Below, one piece after another: positions 10,355 to 18,956 of a DNA stretch of 64,000 bases. The notes below the pieces were generated by a model. It was given only the letters and a program-made list of their open reading frames with translations. It was not told the origin of the DNA and searched no databases. This DNA comes from Sphingomonas sp. LHG3406-1 (GTDB lineage Bacteria > Pseudomonadota > Alphaproteobacteria > Sphingomonadales > Sphingomonadaceae): the NCBI RefSeq assembly GCF_029637485.1, contig NZ_CP069128.1:248001-312000 (forward strand), in the 5' to 3' direction. Position numbers and translations under genes: made by a program. The stretch's first letter is position 1; the number at the start of each line of letters is the position of its first letter.

Positions 10355-11371
10355 TCAGGGATTCCCCTCGCCGCCGTGGGCACCGACGACCCCGCCGGTG
10401 GTGTAGCTGCTTTCCTCGGAGGCGAGCAGTACGAAATGACCGGCAAGTTCGGCTGGCTGTCCGGCGCGGCCCAGCGGCGTATCCTGGCCGAATTCGCCAA
10501 GCTTGCCCGGCAGCTGCCCGCCGACGACCTGCAGCGGGGTCCAGAAGGGACCGGGCGCGACCGCATTGACCCGGATGCCACGTTTCACCAGCTGCTTGGC
10601 AAGGCCCTTGGTGAAGATCAGCAGCGCGCCCTTGGTCGACGCATAATCGAGCAGCTCCTCGCCCGGATTGTAGCTGTTGACCGAGATCGTATTGATGATG
10701 ACCGACCCCGGCTTCATCAGCGGCACGGCCGCCTTGCTGATCCGGAACGTGGCATAGACGTTCGTCTTGAAGGTCTGGTCGAACTGCTCATCGGTGATGT
10801 CGAGGATGCTCTCCTTGCTCTGCTGGTAGGCGGCATTGTTGACCAGGATATCGAGCCCGCCGAGGCCCTGCGCCGCGCGGCCGGGAAGGCCTTCGCAGAA
10901 CTCGCGGGAACGCAGGTCACCCGGGATGGCCACGGCCTTGCGCCCAGCCTGACGAATGAGGTCGACGACCTGCCGGGCATCCGGCTCCTCCGTCGGGAAA
11001 TAGTTGATGGCGACGTCCGCGCCCTCGCGGGCATAGGCGATGGCCGCCGCGCGCCCGATCCCGCTGTCGCCGCCTGTGATCAGCGCCTTGCGACCGGTGA
11101 GACGCCCCGATCCCTTGTAGCTACGCTCGCCATGGTCGGGTGGCGGGTTCATCTGCGAGGCCAGCCCCGGCCACGGCTGGCGCTGTTCGGGAAAGGGCTC
11201 GCTGCGATACTTGTTGCGGGGGTCGGTGGGGGGCACGGGCGCTCCTTTCTGGGGCGTGGCGAGCGGGGCTGCGGCGAGCGCCATGTCGGTTGTTGGCAGG
11301 CAGCCGATCGCTCCGGCGGCGCCGGCTCCGGCAAGCACCGTCCGGCGGGTGGGATGACAATCGTTGGACAT
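10355..11371 (-). CDS. SDR-family oxidoreductase with Tat-like signal (YghA type)
   Basis: A short-chain dehydrogenase of 338 residues. The Rossmann motif ITGGDSGIGRA, the NNAAYQQ stretch and the catalytic YASTKGA are present. The pre-Rossmann extension (PPTDPRNKYRSEPFPEQRQPW, shortened here to its core PRNKYRSEPFPEQ) is typical of the YghA/YhdG group. Ahead of it the protein begins with TRRTVL (residues 8-13) and a hydrophobic Ala/Gly run, which looks like a twin-arginine signal ending near ALAAAP. This suggests export of a folded, cofactor-loaded enzyme. The ATG at 11371 is chosen because it starts this signal; an upstream TTG at 11416 is in frame. The substrate is unknown. Confidence 0.85.
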   Translation of the reverse strand: MSNDCHPTRRTVLAGAGAAGAIGCLPTTDMALAAAPLATPQKGAPVPPTDPRNKYRSEPFPEQRQPWPGLASQMNPPPDHGERSYKGSGRLTGRKALITGGDSGIGRAAAIAYAREGADVAINYFPTEEPDARQVVDLIRQAGRKAVAIPGDLRSREFCEGLPGRAAQGLGGLDILVNNAAYQQSKESILDITDEQFDQTFKTNVYATFRISKAAVPLMKPGSVIINTISVNSYNPGEELLDYASTKGALLIFTKGLAKQLVKRGIRVNAVAPGPFWTPLQVVGGQLPGKLGEFGQDTPLGRAGQPAELAGHFVLLASEESSYTTGGVVGAHGGEGNP

Positions 11372-11446
11372 GGGGAGGACCGCACTGTGGGTGGTCTGCC
11401 CTTCAACGCGGATCAAGCTGCCGCGTTCACACGATTTTTCGTCGGG

Positions 11447-12127
11447 CTACATGAGCCCCATCGCGCGCATGCTGCTCCGACCACTGGCGCCGACGATGAC
11501 ATGGTCGTGGACAGTGATCTTCATGTGACGTCCTGCATCGACGATCTCGCGGGTGAGGCGGATGTCCTGCTTGGACGGGGTCGGATCGCCGCTCGGATGA
11601 TTGTGGACGAGGATGAGCGCGGTGGCGCCGAGCGCGATGGCGCGGGCGATCACCTCGCGGACATGGACCGCCGCCTCGTCGACCGACCCGCGCCACATGG
11701 CCTCATTGGCGATCAGCACATTCTTGGCGTTGAGGAAGAGCACGCGCACCTCCTCCACCTTCATGTGCCCCATCGCCGCCTGCAGATAGTCGCCGAGCGC
11801 ATCCCAGCTCGACAACATGGGTCGGCCCTCGGTGCGGGTTTCGAGCAGTCGCAACGCGGTCGCGCGGGCAATGGCGAGCGCACCGATGACGCCGTCGCTG
11901 AGGCCCTCCCGGCGAAGAACTTCGGGCGGCGCCTCGAGCAAGGGGCCGAGCCCGCCGAAGGAGGAGATGAGCTGTTTCGCCAGTGGCTTGGTGTCGCGGC
12001 GCGGAATGGCGAGCGCGAGCAGATATTCGACCAGCTCATGATCGAGCAATGCGTCGCCACCGCCGTCCAGCAGCCGATGCCGAAGGCGCGCGCGATGCCC
12101 ATCGGCGCCATTCGGCTTGTCGCCCAT
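11447..12127 (-). CDS. radC: RadC family JAB/MPN-domain protein
   Basis: Belongs to the RadC family: an N-terminal helix-hairpin-helix-like segment and a C-terminal JAMM metalloprotease-like domain with the metal motif HNHPSGDPTPS followed by an aspartate in KQDIRL. The family was named for DNA repair, but a repair function has not held up, so the role is uncertain. The ATG at 12127 (MGDKPNGADGH) gives 226 residues and is preferred because the family starts with this charged segment; an upstream in-frame ATG at 12166 would add 13 residues. It is divergent from the ydbH homologue and 75 bp upstream of the SDR gene on the same strand. Confidence 0.88.
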   Translation of the reverse strand: MGDKPNGADGHRARLRHRLLDGGGDALLDHELVEYLLALAIPRRDTKPLAKQLISSFGGLGPLLEAPPEVLRREGLSDGVIGALAIARATALRLLETRTEGRPMLSSWDALGDYLQAAMGHMKVEEVRVLFLNAKNVLIANEAMWRGSVDEAAVHVREVIARAIALGATALILVHNHPSGDPTPSKQDIRLTREIVDAGRHMKITVHDHVIVGASGRSSMRAMGLM

Positions 12128-12211
12128 GCCGGACAGGCTATGCCTTCCGGGCGCCAAGCGCAACATGTCGGTCGCGGAACGGTCATTGGCACGAAAGGTT
12201 GAGCGAGGTTA

Positions 12212-15200
12212 GTGACAGAAGAACCGACGGCTCATGGCGACGACGGCGGAGCGGCACCGGTAGCGGGCCGCCGCCGTCGCCGCATGCCTCGGCTGATCGG
12301 CCTCGTGCTGATCGCGCTGCTGGTCTTCGTCAGCATCGCCGCCGTCGTGCTCTGGACGCAGCGCCGACCAATTGCGACGAACATCCTCGATAGGGAGCTG
12401 GAGCGCCGCGGCGTCCGCGCCACCTTCAAGCTGGACCGGGTCGGCCTTCGCACCCAGCAGGTATCGAACCTGGTGATCGGCGATCCGCGCCGGCCCGACC
12501 TCACCGCGCGGGTGGCCCAGATCCAGATGCGGATCAGGTGGAACGGGCAGGTCGAATTCTATCGCGTGGTTGCCCGGGGCGTGCGCCTCCACGGGCGAGT
12601 CGTGGGCAGCAGGGTGAGCTGGGGCGAACTCGATCGCCTACTTCCGCCGCCATCGGGTAAGCCGTTCACTCTGCCCGACATCAGCGTCGACGTCGCCGAC
12701 ACGTCGATTGCGCTCTCGACACCCTTCGGTCCCATCGGCGTGGCCCTGGAAGGCGTCGGCAACCTGACGGGTGGTTTTCGAGGGCGCCTGGCCGCCGCCT
12801 CGCCGACGCTCGATGCGGGACGCTGCACACTAACCGGCATGCGCGCCGCCTTCGGAGTCGCGGTGGCTGCACGCCGACCCCGGGTCAGCGGTCCCCTCAG
12901 CGCAGCCTCATTCGCGTGTCCGGCCAGCAACATCGCCATCGCGACACCCCGATTCGACATCGACAGCCGCTTCTCGGAAGGTTTCGACCGCTTCACCGGC
13001 AAGGGTCGGATGAGCGCGGCGGCGCTGGCGGCCGGCGTGAACCGGCTCGACCGCTTCAATGCGGACCTCACGTTCTCGGGAAATCCGACAAGGGCGCTCG
13101 GAGCGGTCAGGCTGAGCGCGGCCGGCGCCCGCATGGCGCAGCTCACGGCCGACCGCACGTTCCTCGACGGCAAATACCTGCTCAGTGCCGCCAAGGGGCA
13201 CATCACCCTCGTCGCCGACTATGCCGCGGACGGCGTCGACCTCGATTCGGGCCTGACCCGTCCGCTGACGGCAGCGCTCGGCGGGGCCGGGGGGACCCCG
13301 CTTGAGCCGATCGCGGCCGCTTTGGGATCTGGCATCGAACGGGCGACTAGGACGATGCGCGCCCGCGGGTCGCTGCGCCTCATCAATGTCGCCGGGGGCG
13401 GGGCCGTCCGGGTGGAAACCGCCAACGTCGCCAGCGCGTCCGGTGCGCGCATCCAGGTCGCTGGAGGCGACGGGATCACCTTCTACTGGCCGACCAACGA
13501 ACTGCGCATCGACGGGCGCGTCCGCACCCAGGGTGGCGGACTCCCGACCGCCGACCTTGCCCTGTCCATGCCACGCGGCGGCGGGCCGATGAGCGGAACG
13601 CTCGTCATGCAGCCCTATGCCGCCGGCGGCGCCCGGCTGGCGCTCGCCCCCGTGCGCTTCGCGACGACGTCGGGAGGCGGCACCCGCATCGATACCGTCG
13701 CCTTGGTCGACGGGCCCCTATCGGGCGGAACCGTCACCGGTCTTCGCGTGCCGGTCAACGGAAGCATCGGGCCGGGAAGCTCGCTCGCCTTCGGCCGTGG
13801 CTGCGTCCCCTTGTCCTTCGCTTCATTGCGAATCGGTGCGCTCCAGCTCGGGCAGAGCAGGATACCCGTCTGCGCGGTCGGACAGGCCGTCGTCTTCCGC
13901 CAGGCGGACGGCGACATCGCCGTTCGCGCCTTCACCCGAAACCTGGCGCTCAACGGGCGGCTCGGTTCGTCGCCACTCGGGCTGCGGGTGAACCGCGCGG
14001 CACTGGTCGGATCGCGAGGCTTCGATCTTGACGGAGTTGCGGCGCGGATGGGCAATCCCGAGGCACCCATCCTGATCAATGCGCGCGACCTTACCGGCAC
14101 CTTCCAAGGCAGTGGCATCAATGGGCGGTTCGCCGGCGCCGACGCGGTGATCGGCCGCGTACCCGTCAAGCTGAGCGAGGCGGACGGCCGCTGGCTCTTC
14201 TTCCGGAGTCGATTGATGGTCAACGGCGCCGCCACCGTCACCGACATCGGCTCACCCGAACCCCGCTTCTATCCCCTTCGCTCGACCGACCTGAGCTTCA
14301 GCCTCGCCGGCAATGACATCAGCGCCGGCGGCTCGCTCCGGCACCCGGCAAGCGGCGCGCTGGTGACCAACGTCGCCATACGGCACAATCTCGGCAACGG
14401 AACCGGCAATGCGACGCTCGACGTGCCGGGGCTCGCCTTCAACCAGAACGGCCTTCAGCCGGAGATGATCACGCGCCTTACCGAGGGAGTTATCGCGCTC
14501 GTCAACGGCACCGTGACCGGGCAGGGCCGGATCGCCTGGAACGGGGAGGGCGAGGTCAGCTCGACCGGCGAGTTCTCGACCAGCGGCATGGACCTTGCTG
14601 CTGCCTTCGGTCCGGTGACCGACTTGGCGGGCACGATCCGCTTCACCGACCTCCTCGGCCTCACCACGGCGCCCGGCCAGACCCTGCGGGTGGCGACGGT
14701 CAATCCCGGCATCCTCGTCGAGAATGGCGTCATCACCTACCAACTTCTGCCCGGTCAGCTGGTGCGCATCCAATCGGGACGTTGGCCATTCATGGGCGGC
14801 GAGCTGATCCTGCGCGAGACCGTGCTCAACCTCGGCCGCCCCAGCCCTAAGCGCCTGACCTTTGAGGTGCGCGGGCTCGACGCCAACATGTTCGTCAGCA
14901 GCTTTGGCTTCGCCGACATCAAGGCCGAAGGCAGGTTCGACGGCGTGCTGCCGATGATATTCGACGACAATGGCGGGCGGATCGTCGGTGGGCGGCTCGA
15001 CAGCCGGGCGCCGGGCGGCAGGCTGTCCTATGACGGCGCCGTCAACCGCGCCAATCTCGGCACCGCCGGCAATCTTGCCTTCAACGCCCTTCGCGACCTG
15101 CGCTTCCAGTCGATGATCATCCGACTCGACGGCGACCTTGCGGGCGAGTTCGGCACGACCCTGGTGATTGACGGCGTCGCCCTTGCCGGGACCAACGGCA

Positions 15201-15445
15201 CCCAGCGGCTGATCAGCCGCTTCGTCCGCCGCTTGCCGCTCAAGTTCAACGTGTCGATCCGCGGGCCCTTCCGTGCCCTGATCGGCACCGCCAAGTCGCT
15301 GCGCGATCCGCGCGCCCTGATCGACACCACGCTCGACCGTCCCCTTGGCAGCATCCCCGGTCTCGTCACCGAGGTCCGCCGCCGCGAGGAAGAGAGCAGC
15401 CAGACCCAGACCCCCGTCCAGGAACAGACCGAGCCCGCGAGGTAG
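12212..15445 (+). CDS. ydbH: YdbH-like AsmA-family inner-membrane protein
   Basis: A 1077-residue protein with a short Arg-rich cytoplasmic start, one membrane anchor (about residues 28-48, LIGLVLIALLVFVSIAAVVL) and a very long periplasmic region of beta-strand-rich repeats. This fits the YdbH/AsmA/TamB group, proposed to carry phospholipids between inner and outer membrane. The assignment is strengthened by the next two genes, which match ynbE and ydbL as in the E. coli ydbH-ynbE-ydbL operon. Translation starts at GTG 12212; the stop abuts the ynbE ATG directly. It is divergent from radC, with a spacer of about 85 bp. Confidence 0.85.
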   Translation: MTEEPTAHGDDGGAAPVAGRRRRRMPRLIGLVLIALLVFVSIAAVVLWTQRRPIATNILDRELERRGVRATFKLDRVGLRTQQVSNLVIGDPRRPDLTARVAQIQMRIRWNGQVEFYRVVARGVRLHGRVVGSRVSWGELDRLLPPPSGKPFTLPDISVDVADTSIALSTPFGPIGVALEGVGNLTGGFRGRLAAASPTLDAGRCTLTGMRAAFGVAVAARRPRVSGPLSAASFACPASNIAIATPRFDIDSRFSEGFDRFTGKGRMSAAALAAGVNRLDRFNADLTFSGNPTRALGAVRLSAAGARMAQLTADRTFLDGKYLLSAAKGHITLVADYAADGVDLDSGLTRPLTAALGGAGGTPLEPIAAALGSGIERATRTMRARGSLRLINVAGGGAVRVETANVASASGARIQVAGGDGITFYWPTNELRIDGRVRTQGGGLPTADLALSMPRGGGPMSGTLVMQPYAAGGARLALAPVRFATTSGGGTRIDTVALVDGPLSGGTVTGLRVPVNGSIGPGSSLAFGRGCVPLSFASLRIGALQLGQSRIPVCAVGQAVVFRQADGDIAVRAFTRNLALNGRLGSSPLGLRVNRAALVGSRGFDLDGVAARMGNPEAPILINARDLTGTFQGSGINGRFAGADAVIGRVPVKLSEADGRWLFFRSRLMVNGAATVTDIGSPEPRFYPLRSTDLSFSLAGNDISAGGSLRHPASGALVTNVAIRHNLGNGTGNATLDVPGLAFNQNGLQPEMITRLTEGVIALVNGTVTGQGRIAWNGEGEVSSTGEFSTSGMDLAAAFGPVTDLAGTIRFTDLLGLTTAPGQTLRVATVNPGILVENGVITYQLLPGQLVRIQSGRWPFMGGELILRETVLNLGRPSPKRLTFEVRGLDANMFVSSFGFADIKAEGRFDGVLPMIFDDNGGRIVGGRLDSRAPGGRLSYDGAVNRANLGTAGNLAFNALRDLRFQSMIIRLDGDLAGEFGTTLVIDGVALAGTNGTQRLISRFVRRLPLKFNVSIRGPFRALIGTAKSLRDPRALIDTTLDRPLGSIPGLVTEVRRREEESSQTQTPVQEQTEPAR

Positions 15446-15673
15446 ATGATGAACATAAGGCCACTGCTGATCGCGATTCCACTTGCCGCGGCGCTTTCCG
15501 GCTGCGTGAACGTGCGGACCCCCGAGAAACCGATCGAGATCAACCTCAACGTCGCCATCCGGCAGGAAGTACTGGTGCGCATGCAGCGCGACGTTGACTC
15601 GTTGATCAACCAGAACCCCGAGGCCTTCCCGCAGCAGCCGGCGGCGCCTGCGACGCCGCAGGGGCAGCGATGA
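15446..15673 (+). CDS. ynbE: YnbE-like small lipoprotein
   Basis: A 75-residue outer-membrane-type lipoprotein precursor. The signal peptide ends in a lipobox ALSGC, with the lipid-accepting Cys at residue 20. The mature part contains TPEKPIEINLNVAIRQEVLV, the conserved core of YnbE/Lpp-like partners of YdbH. YnbE is thought to work with YdbH as an intermembrane bridge. It starts immediately after the ydbH stop and overlaps the ydbL start by four bases (ATGA), so the three genes are coupled. Confidence 0.85.
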   Translation: MMNIRPLLIAIPLAAALSGCVNVRTPEKPIEINLNVAIRQEVLVRMQRDVDSLINQNPEAFPQQPAAPATPQGQR

Positions 15674-16035
15674 TCCGCTGGGTCGCTCTCGGTCTCGTCG
15701 CAGTGGCCGGCGCGGCGGCCGCGCAGACGGCCTATTTCGGGGCTCGGGCGGCGGGGCAGGTGGGCGAGCGCTACGACGGCTATCTCGGCTATTCTGTGGC
15801 CCAGCCCAACGCACCGGCGCGAACCCAGACCGAAACCATCAACATCCGCCGGCGCGCGCTCTATTCGGACCTGGCGCAGCGGCGCGGCGTCAGCCCGCAG
15901 GAAGTCGGGATCACTGCCGGCTGCACCCTGCTGGCACGAGTCGCGGTGGGGGAAAGCTACATGCTCGCCGACGGCCAGTGGCGCCGTCGCGTGGCGGGGG
16001 AGCCGGCACCCGTGCCGGACTATTGCAAGAACTAG
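15670..16035 (+). CDS. ydbL: YdbL family protein (DUF1318)
   Basis: A 121-residue secreted protein with a signal peptide ending near AAAAQT (residue 20). The mature region contains INIRRRALYSDLAQRRGVSPQEVG and ends at CKN, which fits the DUF1318/YdbL family. In E. coli, YdbL modulates the YdbH-YnbE intermembrane assembly. The two remaining cysteines (in GCTLL and YCKN) could pair in the periplasm. The ATG overlaps the ynbE stop, giving a three-gene translationally coupled unit. The next genes (atp) are separated by about 175 bp. Confidence 0.82.
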   Translation: MIRWVALGLVAVAGAAAAQTAYFGARAAGQVGERYDGYLGYSVAQPNAPARTQTETINIRRRALYSDLAQRRGVSPQEVGITAGCTLLARVAVGESYMLADGQWRRRVAGEPAPVPDYCKN

Positions 16036-16210
16036 AGGGCAAATCGCTACCTGCGGGAGGGGCGGCCGTTCTGAACGCCGGTTGACCTCGCAGCCGGCCC
16101 TGCTAAAGGGGCGGCGCCTTGGCGGGCTACTCGCCGCCATGTCCCTTGCCTTACGCGATGTTCGAGCGACGTTTCCGCCGCCCGGCCACGCACATGAAGG
16201 AGTGAAGGTC

Positions 16211-16537
16211 ATGGCGGAAGAAGGCCCGCAGCAGAACGACAGGCTTCCTGCCGACGCGCGTCTCGACCGTCTCGAAGAGAGGTTGGCCGAAGCGCAGAAG
16301 AAGGAAGCGCTCAGGACCGGCAAGGGACCGGCTCCGGATGCCAATGAGCAGCTGGGGCAGAAGGTTCTCGCCACCCTGATCGGCGGACTGCTCGGCGGCA
16401 CGCTCATCGGCTGGCTGTTGGACCAGCTGCTGGGGACGTGGCCGATGCTCTTCATCACGCTGATGGTGCTTGGCACCGCCAGCGGTTTTTGGAGCATCAT
16501 CAAACTGTCGAACGCGAAGAGCAAAAGGGACCGCTAG
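16211..16537 (+). CDS. atpI: ATP synthase accessory protein AtpI
   Basis: A 108-residue membrane protein with a charged N-terminal helix and two membrane segments (about residues 52-70 and 74-94), including the glycine-rich LIGGLLGGTLIGWLLD of the AtpI/AtpZ family. It assists assembly of the c-ring or F0 in the membrane. ATG 16211 is chosen because GAAGGAG lies about 9 bases upstream; the frame is open further back without family similarity. The stop (TAG) shares its last base with the GTG start of atpB, so translation is coupled to the F0 operon that follows. Confidence 0.9.
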   Translation: MAEEGPQQNDRLPADARLDRLEERLAEAQKKEALRTGKGPAPDANEQLGQKVLATLIGGLLGGTLIGWLLDQLLGTWPMLFITLMVLGTASGFWSIIKLSNAKSKRDR

Positions 16538-17328
16538 TGGCCGCCGAATCGGGCAAGATCGATCCGATGCATCAGTTCCAGGTCGAACCCCTGTTCGGCC
16601 AGGACTGGCAGATTGCGGGCCACTCGATCGCCTTCACCAACAGCTCGCTGTGGATGCTGTTCACCTTGCTCGCCATCTGGCTGTTCATGCTGGGCGGGAT
16701 GAAGCGCGAGCTCGTCCCAGGCCGCTGGCAGGTCGCGGTCGAGGGCGTCACCGGCTTCATCACCAACATGATGGAAACGAACATCGGCCCCGCCGGCCGC
16801 AAATTCGTTCCCTACGTCTTCTCGCTGTTCATGTTCATCCTGTTCGCGAACATGCTCGGCCTGCTGCCGGTCGGGATCATCCCAGGCGTGCACCCCTTCA
16901 CCGTGACCAGCCATCTCACCGTTACCGCAGTGCTGGCCGTGGTGTCCTTCTCGATCGTGCTGATCGTCGGCTTAGCCAAGCACGGCTTCCACTTCTTCAG
17001 CCTGTTCGTGCCGCACGGCGCGCCCTGGTGGATGTTGCCGATCCTGATCCCGGTCGAGTTCGTCTCGTTCATGGTTCGCCCCTTCAGCCTGGCGCTGCGA
17101 CTGTTCGTCGCGATGACCGCCGGCCACATCCTGCTGAAGGTGCTTGCGGGCTTCGTCATCAACGGCCTCAATGCCGAGGCTCTGTGGGTCGCCCCGGTGG
17201 TGAGCCTGCCCAGCCTCATCCTGATGATCGGCATCAGCGCCCTCGAGCTGCTGGTCGCCGCCATCCAGGCCTATGTCTTCGCGCTGTTGACCAGTCTCTA
17301 CCTCAACGACGCAATCAATCTTCACTAA
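16537..17328 (+). CDS. atpB: ATP synthase F0 subunit a
   Basis: A 263-residue integral subunit forming the proton half-channels beside the c-ring. The essential arginine lies in SLALRLFVAMTAGH in the fifth membrane helix region, and the N-terminal MHQFQVEPL is typical of alphaproteobacterial subunit a. The start is taken as GTG 16537, which overlaps the atpI stop by one base with GGGA six bases upstream; ATG 16567 is a shorter alternative. The conserved final helix ending SLYLNDAINLH is complete. It is followed after 33 bp by atpE. Confidence 0.96.
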   Translation: MAAESGKIDPMHQFQVEPLFGQDWQIAGHSIAFTNSSLWMLFTLLAIWLFMLGGMKRELVPGRWQVAVEGVTGFITNMMETNIGPAGRKFVPYVFSLFMFILFANMLGLLPVGIIPGVHPFTVTSHLTVTAVLAVVSFSIVLIVGLAKHGFHFFSLFVPHGAPWWMLPILIPVEFVSFMVRPFSLALRLFVAMTAGHILLKVLAGFVINGLNAEALWVAPVVSLPSLILMIGISALELLVAAIQAYVFALLTSLYLNDAINLH

Positions 17329-17361
17329 CCTTTTCAACAAGATACCAAAGGGAGTTTGAAC

Positions 17362-17589
17362 ATGGACGCAGAAGCCGCAAAGCTGCTCGGTGCCGGTCTG
17401 GCCGCCATCGGCGTCGGCATGGCCGCCCTCGGCGTGGGTAATGTCTTCGGCTCGTTTCTCGAGAGCGCGCTTCGCAACCCGGCCGCCGCCGACAGCCAGC
17501 AGGGCCGTCTGTTCATCGGCTTCGCCGCCGCCGAGCTTCTCGGTCTGCTGGCGTTCGTCGTCGCGATGATCCTGCTGTTCGTCGCCTAA
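17362..17589 (+). CDS. atpE: ATP synthase F0 subunit c
   Basis: A 75-residue proteolipid that forms the rotating ring. Two membrane helices are joined by the polar loop RNPAA (residues 38-42); the first contains a Gly-x-Gly packing pattern (GAGLAAIGVGMAALGVG) and the second carries the proton-binding Glu58 in FAAAELLGLLAF. ATG 17362 is preferred over an in-frame TTG two codons earlier because AAAGGGAG sits at the right distance. It lies between subunit a and b' genes, the standard alphaproteobacterial F0 order. Confidence 0.97.
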   Translation: MDAEAAKLLGAGLAAIGVGMAALGVGNVFGSFLESALRNPAAADSQQGRLFIGFAAAELLGLLAFVVAMILLFVA

Positions 17590-17611
17590 CACTTACTGAC
17601 CGGGGTCGGCC

Positions 17612-18106
17612 GTGCCGCAGATCGCTCAGATCGCCGAAATTTTCGCATCGCAGCTGTTCTGGCTGACGATCACCTTCGGCCTGATCTTCCTTGTCGTGGG
17701 TCTCGGTATGGTGCCGAAGATCCAGGGGACGGTCGATCTTCGTGATCAGCGGATCGCGTCCGACCTCGCCACCGCCGCCAGCGCCCGCGAAACCGCGGAC
17801 CGGCTGGAGGCGGAGCATCGGACCGCGCTCGAGAAGAGCCGGGCCGAGGCTGCCAAGGTCGCTGCCGAGGCCAAGGCCGCATCCGCCCAGGCGAGCGAAG
17901 CCCGGGTCAAGGCGGCCGATGCCGCAGCCCAGACGCGAGTTGACGAAGCGATGCGCCGCATCGCGGAAGCGCGTGTCTCGGCCGAAGCGGAAATCGAAGC
18001 GGTTGCCGCCGATGCGGCTGCCGCGATGGTGAGCCGCGTCGCGGGTCTCTCCATCGATGAGGGGTCGGCGCGGGCCGCCGTCAAGCAGGAGCTGGTCCGT
18101 GGCTGA
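17612..18106 (+). CDS. ATP synthase F0 subunit b'
   Basis: A 164-residue peripheral-stalk subunit of the b' type found in alphaproteobacteria and photosynthetic organisms. One membrane helix (about residues 15-36, FWLTITFGLIFLVVGLGMV) is followed by a long alanine/glutamate-rich coiled coil reaching the F1 head. GTG at 17612 is the start. The stop lies eight bases inside the following b-subunit gene. Two different b-type subunits in tandem imply a heterodimeric stalk. Confidence 0.93.
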   Translation: MPQIAQIAEIFASQLFWLTITFGLIFLVVGLGMVPKIQGTVDLRDQRIASDLATAASARETADRLEAEHRTALEKSRAEAAKVAAEAKAASAQASEARVKAADAAAQTRVDEAMRRIAEARVSAEAEIEAVAADAAAAMVSRVAGLSIDEGSARAAVKQELVRG

Positions 18107-18647
18107 TGAAGTGCAGCGCGAGCTGAACACCGAAGTGCAGGCGGGCGTCGAGCATAACGTCGATCCGAAGGCGCTCGGGTTCGATGCCACCATGCTGGTC
18201 GGCCTCGCCATGGCGATCGTCGTCATCCTTCTGGTCTGGAAGAAGGTGCCGGCCGCGATCGGCAGGGCGCTCGACGGCAAGATTGCCGGCATCCGTGCTC
18301 AACTCGATGAAGCCGCCGCCCTGCGCGCCGAGGCCGAACAGATCAGGGCCGAATATGAGGCGCGATCCGCCGCCAGCGAAAGCGAGGCAGCGGCCATGCT
18401 CGAGCGGGCCCGCCACGAGGCCGAGGCGATCCGCACCAAGGCCGAGGCCGATGCCGCCGCTCTGGTCGAGCGTCGCACCCGCATGGCCGAAGACAAGATC
18501 GCGGCCGAGGAGCGCGCCGCGCTCTCCGCTCTCCGCGCCACCGCCGCCGACGCCGCCGCCAAGGCCGCGGCCCGGATCATCGCCGACCGCCATGACGCGG
18601 CGACCGACAAGGCGCTGATCGACCAGGCGATCGCTGGCATCCGCTAA
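18099..18647 (+). CDS. atpF: ATP synthase F0 subunit b
   Basis: A 182-residue peripheral-stalk subunit: a short soluble start, one membrane helix (about residues 31-49, LVGLAMAIVVILLVWKKV) and a long coiled coil rich in Ala, Glu and Arg. Its GTG start overlaps the end of the b' gene, so the two stalk subunits are translated together. It is the last gene of the F0 operon; the F1 genes (atpHAGDC) are not in this window, as expected for alphaproteobacteria, where they form a separate operon. A strong hairpin terminator follows. Confidence 0.94.
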   Translation: MADEVQRELNTEVQAGVEHNVDPKALGFDATMLVGLAMAIVVILLVWKKVPAAIGRALDGKIAGIRAQLDEAAALRAEAEQIRAEYEARSAASESEAAAMLERARHEAEAIRTKAEADAAALVERRTRMAEDKIAAEERAALSALRATAADAAAKAAARIIADRHDAATDKALIDQAIAGIR

Positions 18648-18671
18648 GCTTCCGCATTCGGAACTAAAACA

Positions 18672-18700
18672 GGCCGCTGGAGCGATCCGGCGGCCCTTTT
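18672..18700 (+). terminator. Rho-independent terminator of the F0 atp operon
   Basis: Stem GGCCGCTGG (18672-18680) and CCGGCGGCC (18687-18695), nine pairs with one T-G wobble, loop of six bases, then CTTTT. It lies 24 bases after the atpF stop. Confidence 0.88.
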
Positions 18701-18956
18701 CGTGGCCAGGCCAGAGTCACGAAGTTTCCATGGTCGGCGGGTCCGGCTTCGCGTCCCTTCGCGGCATTTCCCGTGTTCCGCCAAGGGCTTGGACGAGCAA
18801 GCGAAGTTGCCACGGCGTGACTTTCCGCGGGGCGGCAGCAAGCAGGAAAACCGAAGGATCAAAGAGCTGGGCGGCCAACCAATCCGGTTATTTGAAAAGG
18901 TGAAATCCTACATTGCAAGGCGGACGCCTATGTCTGCTTCGGGTGGAAAGCGGACG
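18701..18956. other. 256-bp stretch without a convincing gene
   Basis: Six-frame reading gives only weak arginine-rich frames, so I see no protein gene between the atp terminator and the small membrane protein. Two structural signals are visible. AGTCACG (18715-18721) is matched by CGTGACT (18816-18822), which would enclose about 94 bases. CGAAGTTTCCATGG (18720-18733) is nearly repeated as CGAAGTTGCCACGG (18802-18815). It could encode a structured RNA or be decayed repeat DNA; nothing decides between them. Confidence 0.4.
18932..18955. repeat. Short hairpin repeat (GTCTGCTT/AAGCGGAC type)
   Basis: Stem GTCTGCTT (18932-18939) and AAGCGGAC (18948-18955) with one wobble pair and an eight-base loop. 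This resembles a dispersed short element common in many proteobacterial genomes. It sits at the 3' end of the small membrane-protein gene, whose stop lies just beyond it. Confidence 0.5.

Noticed and set aside
18901..18926. Similarity of TGAAATCCTAC...TTGCAAGGCGG to the chpT upstream region near 47389
   Set aside because: About 20 bases match loosely, with gaps; chance or a shared minor repeat cannot be separated, and no function is suggested.
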